Assembly (NCBI GenBank): GCA_026545225.1
Contig: CM048846.1
Span: 41,117,501 to 41,181,500, forward strand
Direction: 5' to 3'
Length of the DNA: 64,000 nucleotides
DNA from: Cornus controversa
Taxonomy: Eukaryota > Streptophyta > Magnoliopsida > Cornales > Cornaceae
The translations under genes were made by a program, and so were the position numbers. Below the pieces are notes generated by a model. That model saw nothing but the letters and a program-made list of their open reading frames with translations, did no database searches and had not been told where the DNA came from. Each line of letters starts with the position of its first letter. Positions within the stretch are counted from its first letter, which is position 1. Positions 1 through 10,911 of this stretch are shown here, piece after piece.

Positions 1-54
1 GGCTCGCCCGGGCACGTCACGAGCAGCACCGGCGGCGTTTTTCACTCTCGCCAT
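1..54 (-). CDS. 5' end of a post-pol (env-like?) ORF, truncated by the window edge
   Basis: Eighteen codons can be read on the minus strand from an ATG at 54-52 to the window edge, starting MARVKNAAG and rich in Ala and Arg. The ATG lies 14 nt after a good splice acceptor (exon starts at 68) and downstream of a TATA-like box. It sits in the same element and orientation as the gag-pol at 1268-6901, where Athila elements carry an extra env-like or 'plant transposon protein' ORF. The tail of such an ORF is probably what is seen at 8587-8981 in the sibling copy. A short upstream ATG at the exon end (ATG|AG) opens a different frame and would make an 18-codon uORF overlapping this start. It could instead be a captured host gene start, because GC content is higher than in the surroundings. 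Confidence 0.4.
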   Translation of the reverse strand, partial: MARVKNAAGAARDVPGRA

Positions 55-68
55 CGCCTCGGAACAGT

Positions 69-455
69 CTGCACTGGATTCCAAAAGGTACGTAATTAAA
101 AAATGAATAAGAAGAAAGTTAAACTACTACTAGACTAAAAGAATAAAAATAAAAATGAAGTCCTAGTCCAAGGTACTGACAAAAATGCAAAAAAATTGCA
201 CTCGAAGAGGCAATGTGAACGGGCGCAACCGAAACGAAGGTGCCGCGGTTATACACCGTACACTAAGCGTTTGAAATGAAGAAAATGCCAAATCCCACTC
301 CTGCTTGAATTCCTACCCCCCGAAACCCACAAAAACTCGATTCAGACATCGCAATCGCAACCATCCACCCCAACATGATCTAACTATGCTTATTCCGCTG
401 TAAAACTATCAAAAATGGCGAGAGAATAAACAAAAAGTAGCCATGCATCACTTAC
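69..455 (-). other. Predicted 387-bp intron in the leader of the post-pol transcript
   Basis: On the minus strand the donor reads ATGAG|GTAAGTGATG (exon ends at 456) and the acceptor reads CCAGTGCAG|ACTG (exon restarts at 68). The interval is T-rich and has no long ORF. The upstream exon would run from about 650 to 456 and be non-coding. Spliced env-type transcripts are known for Athila elements; this intron itself is inferred from the splice signals alone. Confidence 0.5.
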
Positions 456-644
456 CTCATGAGGAAGAAGATGAACGGCTCAACCGAAGAAAACTCCACG
501 TGCAGCCGCGAAGAGAAGATCGCGCAGATTCTAGCGGCGGATCGGACTGCGTCGGATGGCGGCGGATGATCGGGAATGGAAGATCGAGTGCTCGGGAGTG
601 CTTGGAGAAGGCTTGGATCGCACAGAGGGAGAGAAGAAGTCGGA

Positions 645-701
645 TGGTCTTTTAAAATGGGAGGGAAGCCCAACGGTTTAAATAGATTTTCGGCTCACGT
701 G
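645..701 (-). promoter_or_regulatory. Internal promoter: TATA-like box and G-box
   Basis: The minus strand has TATTTAAA at 684-677 and a palindromic CACGTG (G-box core) at 701-696, just upstream. Transcription would start near 650 and enter the predicted leader exon ending at 456. The iterated word array at 718-1100 lies immediately upstream. No transcript evidence is available. Confidence 0.45.
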
Positions 702-717
702 CAAGCTCCGCGTGCCT

Positions 718-1100
718 TTCGATTGATCGAAATGTGCATTTCGATCAATCGAAATTTCGATTGATCAAAATCGTGCTTCGATCAATCGAAACTAACTTCG
801 ATGGATCGAGATTGTCTCTTCGATCAATCGAACATTCCTTCTCTAAATCACATTTTTACTTCGATCAATCGAACATTTAATTGATGCAATCGAACTTTTA
901 TTTCGAGCAATCGAAATCCCATTTCGATCAATCAAAAGTTTCGATCGATCGAAGACCTATCGAAGTGCAATCGAAGAATACCACCTCTCGGGACTTTGGA
1001 CTTGGCAAATCTCTGCAATTTTTCGATCAATCGAAACCAAAATTTCGATCAATCGAAATTTTCGATTGATCGAAATCTTGGTTTCGATCAATCGAAATGC
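718..1100. repeat. Array of about 14 degenerate CGATCAATCGAAA / CGATTGATCG words
   Basis: A short near-palindromic word (CGATCAATCGAAA or its complement) recurs about 14 times at irregular 16-40 bp spacing, in both orientations. It lies between the pol stop (1268) and the internal TATA box (677-684). The same word is iterated inside the LTRs at 8308-8402 and 11098-11242. The irregular spacing and mixed orientation suggest a cluster of binding sites, not a simple tandem repeat. Confidence 0.85.
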
Positions 1101-1267
1101 TCAAAAACAGTCAGTTTAAGATATGCTTCTGGGACTTGGATATTGGGGAATTAGATACTACATTGCTTAGATACAAACCTACTTTGGATTAAAGGGACAC
1201 CATGGAAGCTTGATAGCGACCATGGTTTCGCCACCTTACACGTCTATGGCGCGACGTCCGAGCCGGC

Positions 1268-4200
1268 TCACGAGTCAAAATACACGGGATCCGTCAAAGT
1301 GACGATATCCACGTATTTGGTGGTGACTTGGTCATCCACGCACACTTTTAAGCGCTGCCCGTTTACTTTGAATATCGAACCATCTTTCAAGTCCTTCAAT
1401 TCCACCGCTCCGTGGGGCGCGATGGAATTAACCAAAAATGGACCATCCCAACGGGAGCGAAGTTTTCCGGGAAACAAATGGAGGCGTGAGTTGTACAACC
1501 AAACTTTTTGGCCCGGCAAAAATGTTTTGACTCGAATATTACGATCATGAAAGGCTTTGGACTTTGCCTTATAGATTTTCGCATTCTCATACGCGTCATG
1601 TCGCAATTCTTCCAATTCATTTAATTGAAGCTTTCGATTAGAACCGGCCTTTTTCATGTCAAAATTGAAAGTTTTGGTGGCCCACATAGCTTTATGCTCC
1701 AATTCAACCGGAAGATGGCACGCCTTGCCATAAACTAACCGATAAGGTGACATTCCAATGGGAGTTTTATATGCGGTTCGGTATGCCCATAGTGCATCGT
1801 TTAGTCGCAATGACCAATCCTTCCGGTCGGGCCGAACAGTTTTCTGAAGAATGTTCTTAATCTCCCTATTGGATACTTCTACTTGGCCACTAGTTTGAGG
1901 ATGGTAGGGGGTGGCTACTTTGTGTGTGACGGAGTATTTGAGAAGCAAGGTTCGAAGGAACCGGTTACAGAAATGCTTACCTCCGTCACTGATGATGGCC
2001 CGAGGCGTACCAAACCGGCTAAAAATGTTAGCTTGTATGAATTTAACCACGACTGCGTGATCGTTGGTTTTGGTAGCAACGACCTCAATCCACTTAGATA
2101 CGTAGTCCACCGCCACAAGTATGTACTCATGACCAGTAGAGGGTGGAAATGGTCCCATGAAGTCAATGCCCCACACATCAAATATTTCAATGACAAGAAT
2201 AGGGTTAAGAGGCATCATGTCCTTCCGAGACATCGCGCTAAGGCGCTGACATCGCTCACAAGAGCGGCAGAATGAATATGCATCCCGATGAAGTGTCGGC
2301 CAGAAAAATCCGCATTGAAGAATTTTTGCTGCGGTTTTCTTAGCACTAAAGTGTCCCCCACAAGCGAGTGTATGACAAAATTTAAGAATGCTTTGGAATT
2401 CACTGTCGGGTACACACTTACGAATTATTTGATCGGGGCAGTATTTGAACAATTGAGGATCGTCCCAATAATATGATCGTGATTGGGAGAGAAAACGATC
2501 CTTCTCTTGTTTGGTCCAAGAAGATGGTATTTTACCGGTTGCCAAATAATTAACCACATCCGCATACCAAGGGATACTCTCTTGTGAGATGACAAAGAGT
2601 TGTTCATCCGGGAAGGATTCACAAACTGGAATGGAATTATGGAGGGATTCAACAAGGATTCTAGAAAGGTGGTCAGCTACCACATTTTCAGTTCCCTTTT
2701 TGTCTCTAATCTCAAAATTGAACTCTTGCAACAAGAGTATCCATCGGATCAACCTAGGCTTAGTGTCCTTTTTCGCCAAAAGATGCCGGAGGGCAGCATG
2801 GTCCGAATAGACAATGACCTTTGAACCTAATAAATAAGCTCGAAATTTGTCTAATGCAAATACTACCGCAAGCAATTCCTTTTCCGTTGTGGTATAATTG
2901 ATTTGAGCCTCGGAAAGGGTTTTACTTGCGTAATAGATGACATGTGGCAGTTTGTCTACTCGTTGCCCCAAGACCGCACCCATGGCATAGTCGGATGCAT
3001 CACACATAATCTCAAATGGGAGAGCCCAATTTGGAGGGATTAGATTTGGAGCGGTTGTAAGCATGGCGCGGAGTTTTTCAAAAGCGTCAAGGCACGTTTC
3101 ATCAAAGGTAAAGCAAGACTCTTTTTCAAGAAGGCGACACAAAGGCCGAGAAATCTTGCTAAAGTCTTTGATGAAACGGCGATAAAAGCCCGCATGCCCA
3201 AGGAATGAACGAATCTCTCTCACCGTGGATGGTGGAGGAAGTTTGGAAATGAGCTCAACCTTGGCTTTATCAACCTCTATTCCTCGCCTAGACACAATAT
3301 ACCCTAGGACAATACCCTCTTGAACCATAAAGTGACTCTTTTCCCAACTAAGAATTAGGTTGGTTTCTTGACATCTTTTGAGAACACAAGCTAGATTTTG
3401 GAGGCATGATTCATATGAAGGCCCAAAAACAGAAAAATCATCCATGAATACTTCTAAGAATTTTTCCACCATGTCCGAGAAGATAGACATCATACACCGT
3501 TGAAAAGTTGCCGGTGCATTGCACAACCCAAAGGGCATGCGTCTATAAGCAAATGTGCCGAAGGGACATGTAAAGGTGGTTTTCTCTTGGTCCCTCGGGT
3601 CTATAGCAACCTGATTATAGCCGGAATATCCATCCAAAAAGCAATAAAAGCTTTGCCCGGCCAATCTCTCCAATATTTGATCAATGAATGGGAGGGGGAA
3701 GTGATCTTTCCGAGTGGCTGAATTTAATTTCCTATAATCAATGCACACTCTCCATCCTGTGGTGGTGCGTTGGGGAACTAATTCACCCTTATCATTAGGT
3801 TGCACCGTAATACCAGACTTCTTTGGAACCACTTGAGTGGGACTAACCCACTTGCTATCAGAGATGGGGTATATGATCCCCGCATCTAGTAACTTCACCA
3901 CCTCCTTCATTACAACGTCCTTCATGTTTGGATTCAATCGACGTTGTGCCTCCCTCGAGGTCTTTGCATCCTCTTCCAAGTGTATGCGATGCATACAAAC
4001 AGAAGGGTCTATTCCCTTAAGATCTACCACACTCCATCCTATTGCTTCTTTGTGCTCTTTGAGCACCTTTATGAGTTCCAATTCTTGAGCATTTGTGAGA
4101 TTGGAAGCAATAATGACTGGAAGGGTTTCATTTGCGCCCAAGAAAACATACTTGAGTGTAGCTGGAAGAGGCTTGAGCTCAAGTTGTGGTGGGGAAATTA

Positions 4201-6901
4201 AAGAAGGAGTTTGGGGAGTTTTGGACAAAGGGGGCAAGGGTTCTCTCGGAACTCTCCACTTAGGCAAATCCATGACAGTATTAACATCGAGCATGGAATT
4301 GACTTCACATATGGATTGCTCAATGTCAAAATCGTCATAGTTAAAATGATTTAGGCATGCCTCTAAAGGGTCCGTGGAAAGAATAGAAGGAAGTGCTTCT
4401 TGAACAAGGTCGTCCACAACATCGACACAAAAGCACTCACTTTCATCGTCGGGTGTGTGGTGGGAAGCATTGAAGATGTTCAAGCGGACCTTCATATTCC
4501 CAAAAGAGATGTCCATCACTCCAGTACGGCAATTAACGCAAGCGTTTGCCGTGGCCAAGAATGGACGACCTAGAATGATAGGAATATGATGATTCGGATT
4601 TTGGACTGGTTCCGTGTCAAGGACTATGAAGTCCACCGGAAAATAGAATTTGTCCACTTGAATGATGACATCCTCAATGATGCCACGTGGTTGCTTCACC
4701 GAACGGTCGGCAAGCTGCAACACAACCGTGGTATGCTTGAGTTCCCCCAAACCTAGTTGTTGGTAAACTGAGAATGGAAGCAAATTGACACTAGCCCCTA
4801 GGTCAAGAAGTACTTTTTCAAAAGATTGATTTCCGATGGTGCACGAAATGGTCGGAGCACCCGGATCTTTGAATTTAGGAGGGGCTTGGTGTTGGAAAAT
4901 GGAGCTTATGTGCTCAGTTAAGAGGACTTTCTTAGGAACATTATTCCTAGATTTGCGCTTTTGAGTGCATAAGTCCTTCAAGAATTTCGCATAAGAGGGA
5001 ATTTGTCGAATAGCATCAAGGAGAGGGAGATTGATCTTTACTTGTTTGAAGATCTCCATCATGTCTTGGATTTTCTCTCCTTGCTTCCCGAAATGAGAAG
5101 GTTCCTTCAATCGTTGAGGAAAAGGAACCGGAGGTTCATAAGAGGTGTCAAGATTTGGAATCGATGATGCCACAACTTCACTTGCCTTTCCTTTTGGATT
5201 TGAAGGGGTATTTTGCAAATTTGGATTTAACGGAAACAATTTTGGATTTAATTGGGATTCTTTTGGATTTTTAGGTTGCTCTTGAAATTCCTTTCTCTCT
5301 TCCTCTCCTATCTTGGAGTTAATGATTTTACCACTCCTCAAGGTTGTGATTGATTGAACTTGCTCTGGAGGAGCATTACAAGTTGAAGATGATGGATCTT
5401 CAATCATATGCACACCCTTGGGATTCGCCACCGGTTGACTTGGCAACTTACCTTCCTCCCTTCTGTTTAAGGCATTAGCTAGTTGCCCGATTTGAGCTTC
5501 TAACCTAGCCATAGATTGAGCATTGGCCTCAAGCTTAGAGATTGATTGGGAGTGAGTTTGCAATAAGCGGGTGTTGGCCTCAAGATTGCTTATCACTCGT
5601 TCTTCAAAGCTTTGGCTTCTTGGAGGAGGTGGTGGTTGTTGGTAATTTGATCTTTGATTGTAAGGTTGAGGGTTTGGCCTATAAAGAGGCTGTTGAGATT
5701 GGGAATTAAAAGAACTTTGCCCTTGGAAAGAGGGACTTGATTCTTGATTCTTCCATGAAAAAGCCGGATGGTTCTTGTAACCAGGATTGTACGTGTTCGA
5801 ATATGGATCATTCATTTGTTTAGCGTACACGGCATTCGCTTGCTCTTGAGCATAATCGGGAGATTGCCCGGTAATAGGACAATCTCGCACAAAATGCGAA
5901 GTGCTATAGCAAAACGAACACCCCTCCTGATTTTGGACAGATTGGTTAGGAATAGGCAGCCCATTTTTCATGATTAAATCCATTTTTCGGGACAAGGATT
6001 CTACGTGCATGGCTACCTCATCTACCCGTGAAATCCCATGCACTCCTCTACAAGGTTGGGTGGCCTTCCCTTTCCTAGTGGAGGAGCGTTGAGCTGAATT
6101 GTTGCTTAGGGTTTGAAAGAGTTTCCATGCCTCATCGGGGCTTTTCAAAAGGTACCCACCCCCACACGCGGAGTCTATCATTTGTCTATGTTGCTCACTC
6201 ACCCCATCATAAAAACTTTGCACTAGCTGCCATTTTGGGACAGCATGATGCGAACAAGATTTTAAGAGATCTTTTAACCTCTCCCACGTCTCATGGAATT
6301 GTTCTTGGTCAATTTGGGTGAATCCGGTGATTGCTCGCCGAATATCACTTGTCTTACCCATTGGGAAATATTTTTTTAAGAACTCTATTTGCATTTCCGC
6401 CCAAGAATGGATTGAGTTGGGTTCTAGGGAATTGAACCAACTTCTAGCCTTATCTTTTAGGGAAAATGGAAACATACGTAGCTTTAGATCATCTTCCGTA
6501 AAGTGTGGTACACGAATGGTGGAACACACGGAAAAGAAGTAATCTAAGTGCCGGTATGGATCCTCATTAGGAAGACCGTGAAAGATGTTAAGAAGGTTGA
6601 GGGTGGAGGACTTTATTTCAAATTGATTTGCCGCTACATCCGGAAATTGAATACATGAAGGTACTTCAAATGTAGTCGGAAGGTAAAAGTCCATAAGCAA
6701 CTCTCCTTGAGGAGGTGGTGGTGGAGGCGGTTGTTCATGATTAAAAGGAGGTAGACCGGGAGGTTGTCTCTCATTTGGTTCCATGTTTTCAGTTCTAGGC
6801 AAAATAGGGTCCCTAGAGGCTCCTCTACGTTGTCTAAGTGTTCGTTCAAGTTCACTATTACAAGGAAGCAAAGGAAGTGACAATGACCGTCTACCTAGCA
6901 T
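1268..6901 (-). CDS. gag-pol: Athila-type Ty3/gypsy gag-pol polyprotein (intact, 1877 aa)
   Basis: This is one uninterrupted polyprotein for capsid, protease, reverse transcriptase, RNase H and integrase. Gag core is at about residues 100-265, with a zinc knuckle CxxCxxxxHxxxxC at 328-341. A proline/glutamine-rich linker follows. Protease has the D-L-G-A variant active site at 700-703. A gag-pol linker at about 840-900 contains [18 protein letters not shown] covers about 990-1180 with the FMDD catalytic box at 1152-1155. RNase H has D1301 and D1367. The integrase zinc finger uses H1510, H1517, C1548 and C1551, and the catalytic triad is D1580, D1639 and E1675 (35 residues between the last two). 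There is no chromodomain; the tail is short. The start lies 263 nt after the tRNA-Asp primer site. Intact reading suggests a young, possibly mobile copy. The 3' LTR is beyond position 1. Confidence 0.95.
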   Translation of the reverse strand: MLGRRSLSLPLLPCNSELERTLRQRRGASRDPILPRTENMEPNERQPPGLPPFNHEQPPPPPPPQGELLMDFYLPTTFEVPSCIQFPDVAANQFEIKSSTLNLLNIFHGLPNEDPYRHLDYFFSVCSTIRVPHFTEDDLKLRMFPFSLKDKARSWFNSLEPNSIHSWAEMQIEFLKKYFPMGKTSDIRRAITGFTQIDQEQFHETWERLKDLLKSCSHHAVPKWQLVQSFYDGVSEQHRQMIDSACGGGYLLKSPDEAWKLFQTLSNNSAQRSSTRKGKATQPCRGVHGISRVDEVAMHVESLSRKMDLIMKNGLPIPNQSVQNQEGCSFCYSTSHFVRDCPITGQSPDYAQEQANAVYAKQMNDPYSNTYNPGYKNHPAFSWKNQESSPSFQGQSSFNSQSQQPLYRPNPQPYNQRSNYQQPPPPPRSQSFEERVISNLEANTRLLQTHSQSISKLEANAQSMARLEAQIGQLANALNRREEGKLPSQPVANPKGVHMIEDPSSSTCNAPPEQVQSITTLRSGKIINSKIGEEERKEFQEQPKNPKESQLNPKLFPLNPNLQNTPSNPKGKASEVVASSIPNLDTSYEPPVPFPQRLKEPSHFGKQGEKIQDMMEIFKQVKINLPLLDAIRQIPSYAKFLKDLCTQKRKSRNNVPKKVLLTEHISSIFQHQAPPKFKDPGAPTISCTIGNQSFEKVLLDLGASVNLLPFSVYQQLGLGELKHTTVVLQLADRSVKQPRGIIEDVIIQVDKFYFPVDFIVLDTEPVQNPNHHIPIILGRPFLATANACVNCRTGVMDISFGNMKVRLNIFNASHHTPDDESECFCVDVVDDLVQEALPSILSTDPLEACLNHFNYDDFDIEQSICEVNSMLDVNTVMDLPKWRVPREPLPPLSKTPQTPSLISPPQLELKPLPATLKYVFLGANETLPVIIASNLTNAQELELIKVLKEHKEAIGWSVVDLKGIDPSVCMHRIHLEEDAKTSREAQRRLNPNMKDVVMKEVVKLLDAGIIYPISDSKWVSPTQVVPKKSGITVQPNDKGELVPQRTTTGWRVCIDYRKLNSATRKDHFPLPFIDQILERLAGQSFYCFLDGYSGYNQVAIDPRDQEKTTFTCPFGTFAYRRMPFGLCNAPATFQRCMMSIFSDMVEKFLEVFMDDFSVFGPSYESCLQNLACVLKRCQETNLILSWEKSHFMVQEGIVLGYIVSRRGIEVDKAKVELISKLPPPSTVREIRSFLGHAGFYRRFIKDFSKISRPLCRLLEKESCFTFDETCLDAFEKLRAMLTTAPNLIPPNWALPFEIMCDASDYAMGAVLGQRVDKLPHVIYYASKTLSEAQINYTTTEKELLAVVFALDKFRAYLLGSKVIVYSDHAALRHLLAKKDTKPRLIRWILLLQEFNFEIRDKKGTENVVADHLSRILVESLHNSIPVCESFPDEQLFVISQESIPWYADVVNYLATGKIPSSWTKQEKDRFLSQSRSYYWDDPQLFKYCPDQIIRKCVPDSEFQSILKFCHTLACGGHFSAKKTAAKILQCGFFWPTLHRDAYSFCRSCERCQRLSAMSRKDMMPLNPILVIEIFDVWGIDFMGPFPPSTGHEYILVAVDYVSKWIEVVATKTNDHAVVVKFIQANIFSRFGTPRAIISDGGKHFCNRFLRTLLLKYSVTHKVATPYHPQTSGQVEVSNREIKNILQKTVRPDRKDWSLRLNDALWAYRTAYKTPIGMSPYRLVYGKACHLPVELEHKAMWATKTFNFDMKKAGSNRKLQLNELEELRHDAYENAKIYKAKSKAFHDRNIRVKTFLPGQKVWLYNSRLHLFPGKLRSRWDGPFLVNSIAPHGAVELKDLKDGSIFKVNGQRLKVCVDDQVTTKYVDIVTLTDPVYFDS

Positions 6902-7163
6902 GCATTAACAATTGAACAGCACCTCTACACACAAAGTAACAATCATATATACAAAAGAATGTGAATGATTCAAACCACCAAGTTTTGAAGTTATACTCAC
7001 AAAGGGTTCCAATTTGAATTCTTCTAGATGCCCGCAATGTGGTATACCTAAAATCAAGAAGTTTGAGATATAAGAACAAGATATATACAAAAAAGAATGA
7101 AAGAATTTCTAGCCTAAGAATTAAACCAGATTTAATCTTCCAATGGCGACAATTAAACCGTAG

Positions 7164-7181
7164 TCCCCGGCAACGGCGCCA
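7164..7181 (-). other. Primer-binding site, complementary to tRNA-Asp 3' end
   Basis: The minus strand reads TGGCGCCGTTGCCGGGGA, which matches the complement of the 3' end of plant tRNA-Asp (GUC). Six bases separate it from the LTR end at 7188. This is the classical Athila primer site. Confidence 0.93.
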
Positions 7182-7187
7182 AACTTT

Positions 7188-8586
7188 TGATGTGGTCGGA
7201 ACTAAATTATATTGTAAGCTTAATTTTGCCCTTTTTATCAAAATATAATTTAACCACTCGCAAGAGCACGAATCTTTGTAGATAAGGTTCTATATAGAGG
7301 GTATCGATCCCACGAGGACTAGTCGTCAATTGTCATAAAGAAAGATTAATTCTATTTTAATTCTAAAGAAACAGGTTTTTGGTTTTGTGTTTAAAACTAT
7401 TGTGTAAATGAAATGACGATAAAATTAAAGAGTAAAGTCGGGAGAGAGAACTAGGGTTGGTTTCCACCACTAGCCATTCACATGTTCATAAGTGTAGCAA
7501 GCATGGGGTTCATTAATTAAATGCCTAACAATGTCATTAGGCTTGTGACCTCAATGACATATCAAAAGATCAATGTGTGTGCTAACCTATCATAATCCAT
7601 CTTCAACAAGCATAGCTCTTCAACCTAACTAACTACCTAATTACCCTACTCTCTACGTAAACACTACATGCATCCAAACTACCTTGTCTTGGCATGGTCT
7701 ATACAAACTAGCATCACACATTCATTTAAACACCATTATCTAACCATCATTTGCACTTCTTGTGGAATATGCAAATGTTGTGCATTCAAGTGACAAAACC
7801 TACTCTAAGACAAGAATAAATTCCATATCAAATGAATATATATAAGAAATGTATTTGTGTACATAATCACTAGGCTAAATAATCAACATTTAATTACAAA
7901 TCCCCAAGAGCTACAAAGATGAACAAGTTTACATGGCTAGGGGTTGAAACCAACACCCTAGTAGAAGAGTTAGTTGCTCATGGTTGCCTTGCACCCTTCC
8001 ATTGATGAAGAGAATGAAGCTTCTTGGTCTGGTTCAGCTTTTCTCTTCCTCTCCCGAAGGTCTCTCTCTTCTTCTTCTGATCTGTATGTTGAGACTTATG
8101 AGATATGTGGCTTTTGGTGCTTTTTGTATGCTTTTTGGCTCCTTTGGGCCCACCATATATATATATATATCATTATATATATCTCTTGTATCAAGAAGGC
8201 CCCCAAAAGTTTTGTTCAAGTCAGACAATCCCCCTAAGTCGTGCAAAAAGGGGGATTTTGTTGCAAGTGGGAGAGCAGGTGAGCAAGTGGCCAAGTGGGC
8301 TCTGCAGCATTTCGATTGATCGAGATTTCGATCAATCGAAATGAGATTTCGATCAATCAAAATTTTGATTGATCGAAATCCAAATTTCGATTGATCGAAA
8401 TGCCTTGGCAACATTTTCTGATTTCATCTCTTGACTGCAGAAAGCTTCCAACTTTGCTCCATTTACTCCAATACCTGCAATACATCAAAAACACAAAAAT
8501 ACCGTAAACATATCTCGGTAAACGTAAAAACGGAACTAACATATGCAATAAAGAGGGTTCAAATGCATAGAATTGAACACTTATCA
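7188..8586 (-). mobile_element. 5' LTR of minus-strand Athila-type element (1399 bp)
   Basis: The LTR starts TGATAAGTG and ends CCACATCA (TGAT...ATCA termini) on the minus strand. The same LTR occurs in opposite orientation at 10912-12363. U3 contains about five copies of the CGATCAATCGAAA word (8308-8402). A (TA)-rich TATA region lies at about 8152-8182. Flanking bases at 8587-8591 (ccagt) would be one copy of the 5-bp target duplication. The other copy lies outside the window. Confidence 0.93.
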
Positions 8587-8981
8587 CCAGTATACCGGTC
8601 AGTCGGACTGACATTCAGTTGGCACCGCCCACCCGCTTCACATCTACTCAGTGGGATCGGGTGAGGCGACACTTAGAGCGACAGGACCATCAGGGTGATC
8701 CACCAGACGATGTAGATATGGATGCCCCGGTGGAGATGGATGAGGGAGAGCCAGCAGGGGCTGAGACAGAGGACGAGGAGATGGAGGAGGAGGAGATGGA
8801 TGTCGCTGCAGAGCGGCATGATATCTTAGCGACAGGCTATTCCTGCCTGGCAGCTGACGTAGAGCGGCTCCAGCAGGGTTTTGACGAGCACGTCCAGGTG
8901 ACGCAGAGTCAGCTGGCAGGTATTCGGACGGACATTTCTTCTCTGGTACAGGGCCAGAGAGTGATTTTAGATGAGTTCTGA
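8587..8981 (+). pseudogene. C-terminal part of a post-pol (env-like) Athila ORF, cut at its 5' end by the LTR insertion
   Basis: The frame is open from the LTR border at 8587 to a stop at 8979-8981, about 130 codons. There is no credible start; the first Met-like codon is a TTG. The visible part has a basic segment (WDRVRRHLER), a long Asp/Glu-rich tract and a Leu-heptad-like tail ending LVQGQRVILDEF, consistent with a coiled coil. It lies upstream of a non-coding 3' module, PPT and 3' LTR, where Athila elements carry an env-like or 'plant transposon protein' ORF. I recognise the position and composition, not a specific domain. It is not a host gene in its own right. Confidence 0.6.
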
Positions 8982-9763
8982 GCCTTCCGGCAGGATCTAC
9001 AGTTCCTGTTCGCAGGTCGAGCCTCCACCTCCACTTCTGCTCCCACCGAGCCACCATCACCACCACCCGCCCTCGAGTAGCTGCATTTCATTCATCTTTT
9101 CTGCTTTCTTTCTATATTTTTCTTTCTTTATTTTTGATAGGCCATGTTGGCCATGTTTAGTCTCTTTTTGAGTATTCCACCTGCAGGTATACTTTGTACT
9201 CAAACTCATTTTCAGTTATATGGAATACATTTATATTTTCTTTTATGCCATGTGTTATCTTTACCGTCTTTATTTTTTTTTTTTGTTTTTTTTGCTTTCC
9301 GTCAAGCTATCTGTTCTCTATACTTTGACTATGTATGTAGTACCACTTGTCTAATTGTTATATGCGATTCAGTTGATGATTTCCGTTTATTACCGCCTGG
9401 TTTCAATTCCCAATACTGTTGAGATTGCTTCAACACAGTATGGCGGTAATAAAGAAAGGCAGCCCCTTTGCGTGCTATACGTTAGCGCGCCTGGATAGTC
9501 AATATCTTATCGCATAGACCTCTTAGACAATCGGGAAACACCAGTTCAGACCATTAGATTTACAGTGATATTGGCATTGTCTGTTTGTGCATAATTATTT
9601 CATTATGTTCTATTTATCTACTTTTTGTTCCTTGTAATGCTCGTGGTATCCAGTTGGTATTCTGTGCAGATTTTTCTTATTTACAGGATGACCGCTGCTG
9701 TGGAATTCCATTTTTCTCGCATTCTGCCATCCCAGTAACTTCTTTCCTTGCTCTTCTTGTCCA

Positions 9764-9800
9764 AACATTGAGGACAATGTTGCATATAAGTTTGGGGGTG
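9764..9800 (+). other. Hairpin 1 (loop AGGA) followed by an internal PPT-like tract
   Basis: A 7-bp stem AACATTG/CAATGTT closes an AGGA loop at 9764-9781, followed by AAGTTTGGGGGTG at 9788-9800. The same hairpin and tract combination is at 43488-43526 (minus) and 60096-60131, with compensatory changes in the outer stem. Confidence 0.75.
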
Positions 9801-10402
9801 CGGTATGCTATACCACTTGCATACGCATGCAATGTTCGGTTATTATTTTGAGTGTCATTGTAAAGCAGTTTTTTTTTCTTTCTTTCTTTTCTTCTTCTCG
9901 ATATTTTTGGATGCTTGCCATGATGTCTTGCTTTTTAAAGGAAGTCATTCGAATGAATGTCCGAGGTAAATGCAGCAGGTAGTTAAGAACTGTAGCATTG
10001 TAAATACCCGCACTTTTGCAAGCTTGATAGTAAGCTAGAACGGTCTACATTATTGTCCAAATTCGAGCACATACAGTTCTTGCCCTAAATTTGTCCTTAA
10101 CCGCACAAATTCGCACACATGCATTTTAAATTGTGGGGTATAAGTCTGAGGGAGAATTTTTGAAATTTTTATTTTTATCTGAACAACTTAGAGAATAAGT
10201 TCTTCCGGTTGTTGTAAAAAAAAAATAAAAAGAGAAAAATATGCAATAAGCCTTCTCACTAAATAAACCGAATTTCTATGCCTCAAAGCAGGAAATATTC
10301 GTGTAAAAGTGTGTAAGGTTGAGCAGTAATAAGCGGGTGGCTTGCTTACGCTCATCGCCTTGTAAGCTCGGTTGTTAAGTCCGAGGGGTGCTTCTTCACC
10401 TA

Positions 10403-10455
10403 ATGCCCTAAAACCAATTGGTTTGGGAGTCATTGGCCCAATGCCGCTACATGGG
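10403..10455 (+). other. Conserved block TGCCCTAAA...GGTTTGGGAGTCA...GCTACATGG
   Basis: This block is conserved at 42815-42871 (minus) and is present twice at 60561-60613 and 60721-60773. Here it includes a near-palindrome AAACCAATTGGTTT. It has no coding potential common to the copies. The function is unknown; it may be an RNA element of the retrotransposon. Confidence 0.6.
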
Positions 10456-10873
10456 CTTACAAGAAAGCAAAAAGAGCTAAGCATTGCACGGTCATCCGCA
10501 CATGAGCAATCATGAATGTTTTGTGATAATGAAACAGCCGGGTTGAGCATTTTCAATGAGTTTTTCTCTTAAAAACAGATTTGTTCGTTTTCTTCTCCAA
10601 ATATAACAAAAGCCACACGTTAGAATGCATGTTCACTTTTCAAAGAGGATTTTGGGGTTAGAACTGTTATAGTTGTTCGGGCTGGCCAGTATGTGGGGAC
10701 TGTCGTTCATTTATAGCTTGTGAAAGTCCATTTTTGCTAATGACCACATAGTTCTGTAATACTTGTTGCATTTGCAAATTGTGAAATGAATGGATGAGCG
10801 CCCTTTATCTAGTTGATGACTGAGCATGATTAAACTTTTGTATAAGATAGTTGATTTCATTTTTGTAATATTG

Positions 10874-10911
10874 TATTGCTAAGGGACTAGCAATATGTAA
10901 GTTTGGGGGTG
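10874..10911 (+). other. Hairpin 2 and polypurine tract before the 3' LTR
   Basis: An 8-bp perfect stem TATTGCTA/TAGCAATA (10874-10895) has the loop AGGGAC. It is followed by the PPT AAGTTTGGGGGTG at 10899-10911, directly abutting the LTR start TGATAAG. The same arrangement occurs at 42228-42265 (minus) and 61282-61319. Confidence 0.85.

Larger units (their letters stand above)
8982..10911 (+). other. Non-coding 3' module of a plus-strand Athila-type element
   Basis: This 1.9 kb has no credible ORF and joins the env-like stop to the 3' LTR. It contains hairpin 1 with a PPT-like tract (9764-9800), a conserved block (10403-10455) shared with two other elements in this window, and hairpin 2 plus the PPT (10874-10911). 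Pyrimidine-rich stretches occur at 9085-9135 and 9270-9300. Confidence 0.75.

Noticed and set aside
718-1100. CRISPR-like array
   Set aside because: Words are short, degenerate and in both orientations with irregular spacing. This is eukaryotic DNA inside a retrotransposon.
1396-6855. Numerous frames overlapping the gag-pol polyprotein
   Set aside because: They are shadows of the intact 1877-codon frame, with no independent features.
7164-7181. tRNA-Asp gene
   Set aside because: Only the 18-nt 3'-end complement is present at each site, positioned beside an LTR. No tRNA cloverleaf is present.
8619-8981. Independent host gene with a start at 8619
   Set aside because: That start is a TTG. The frame is open upstream to the LTR border and sits in the 3' half of a retrotransposon.
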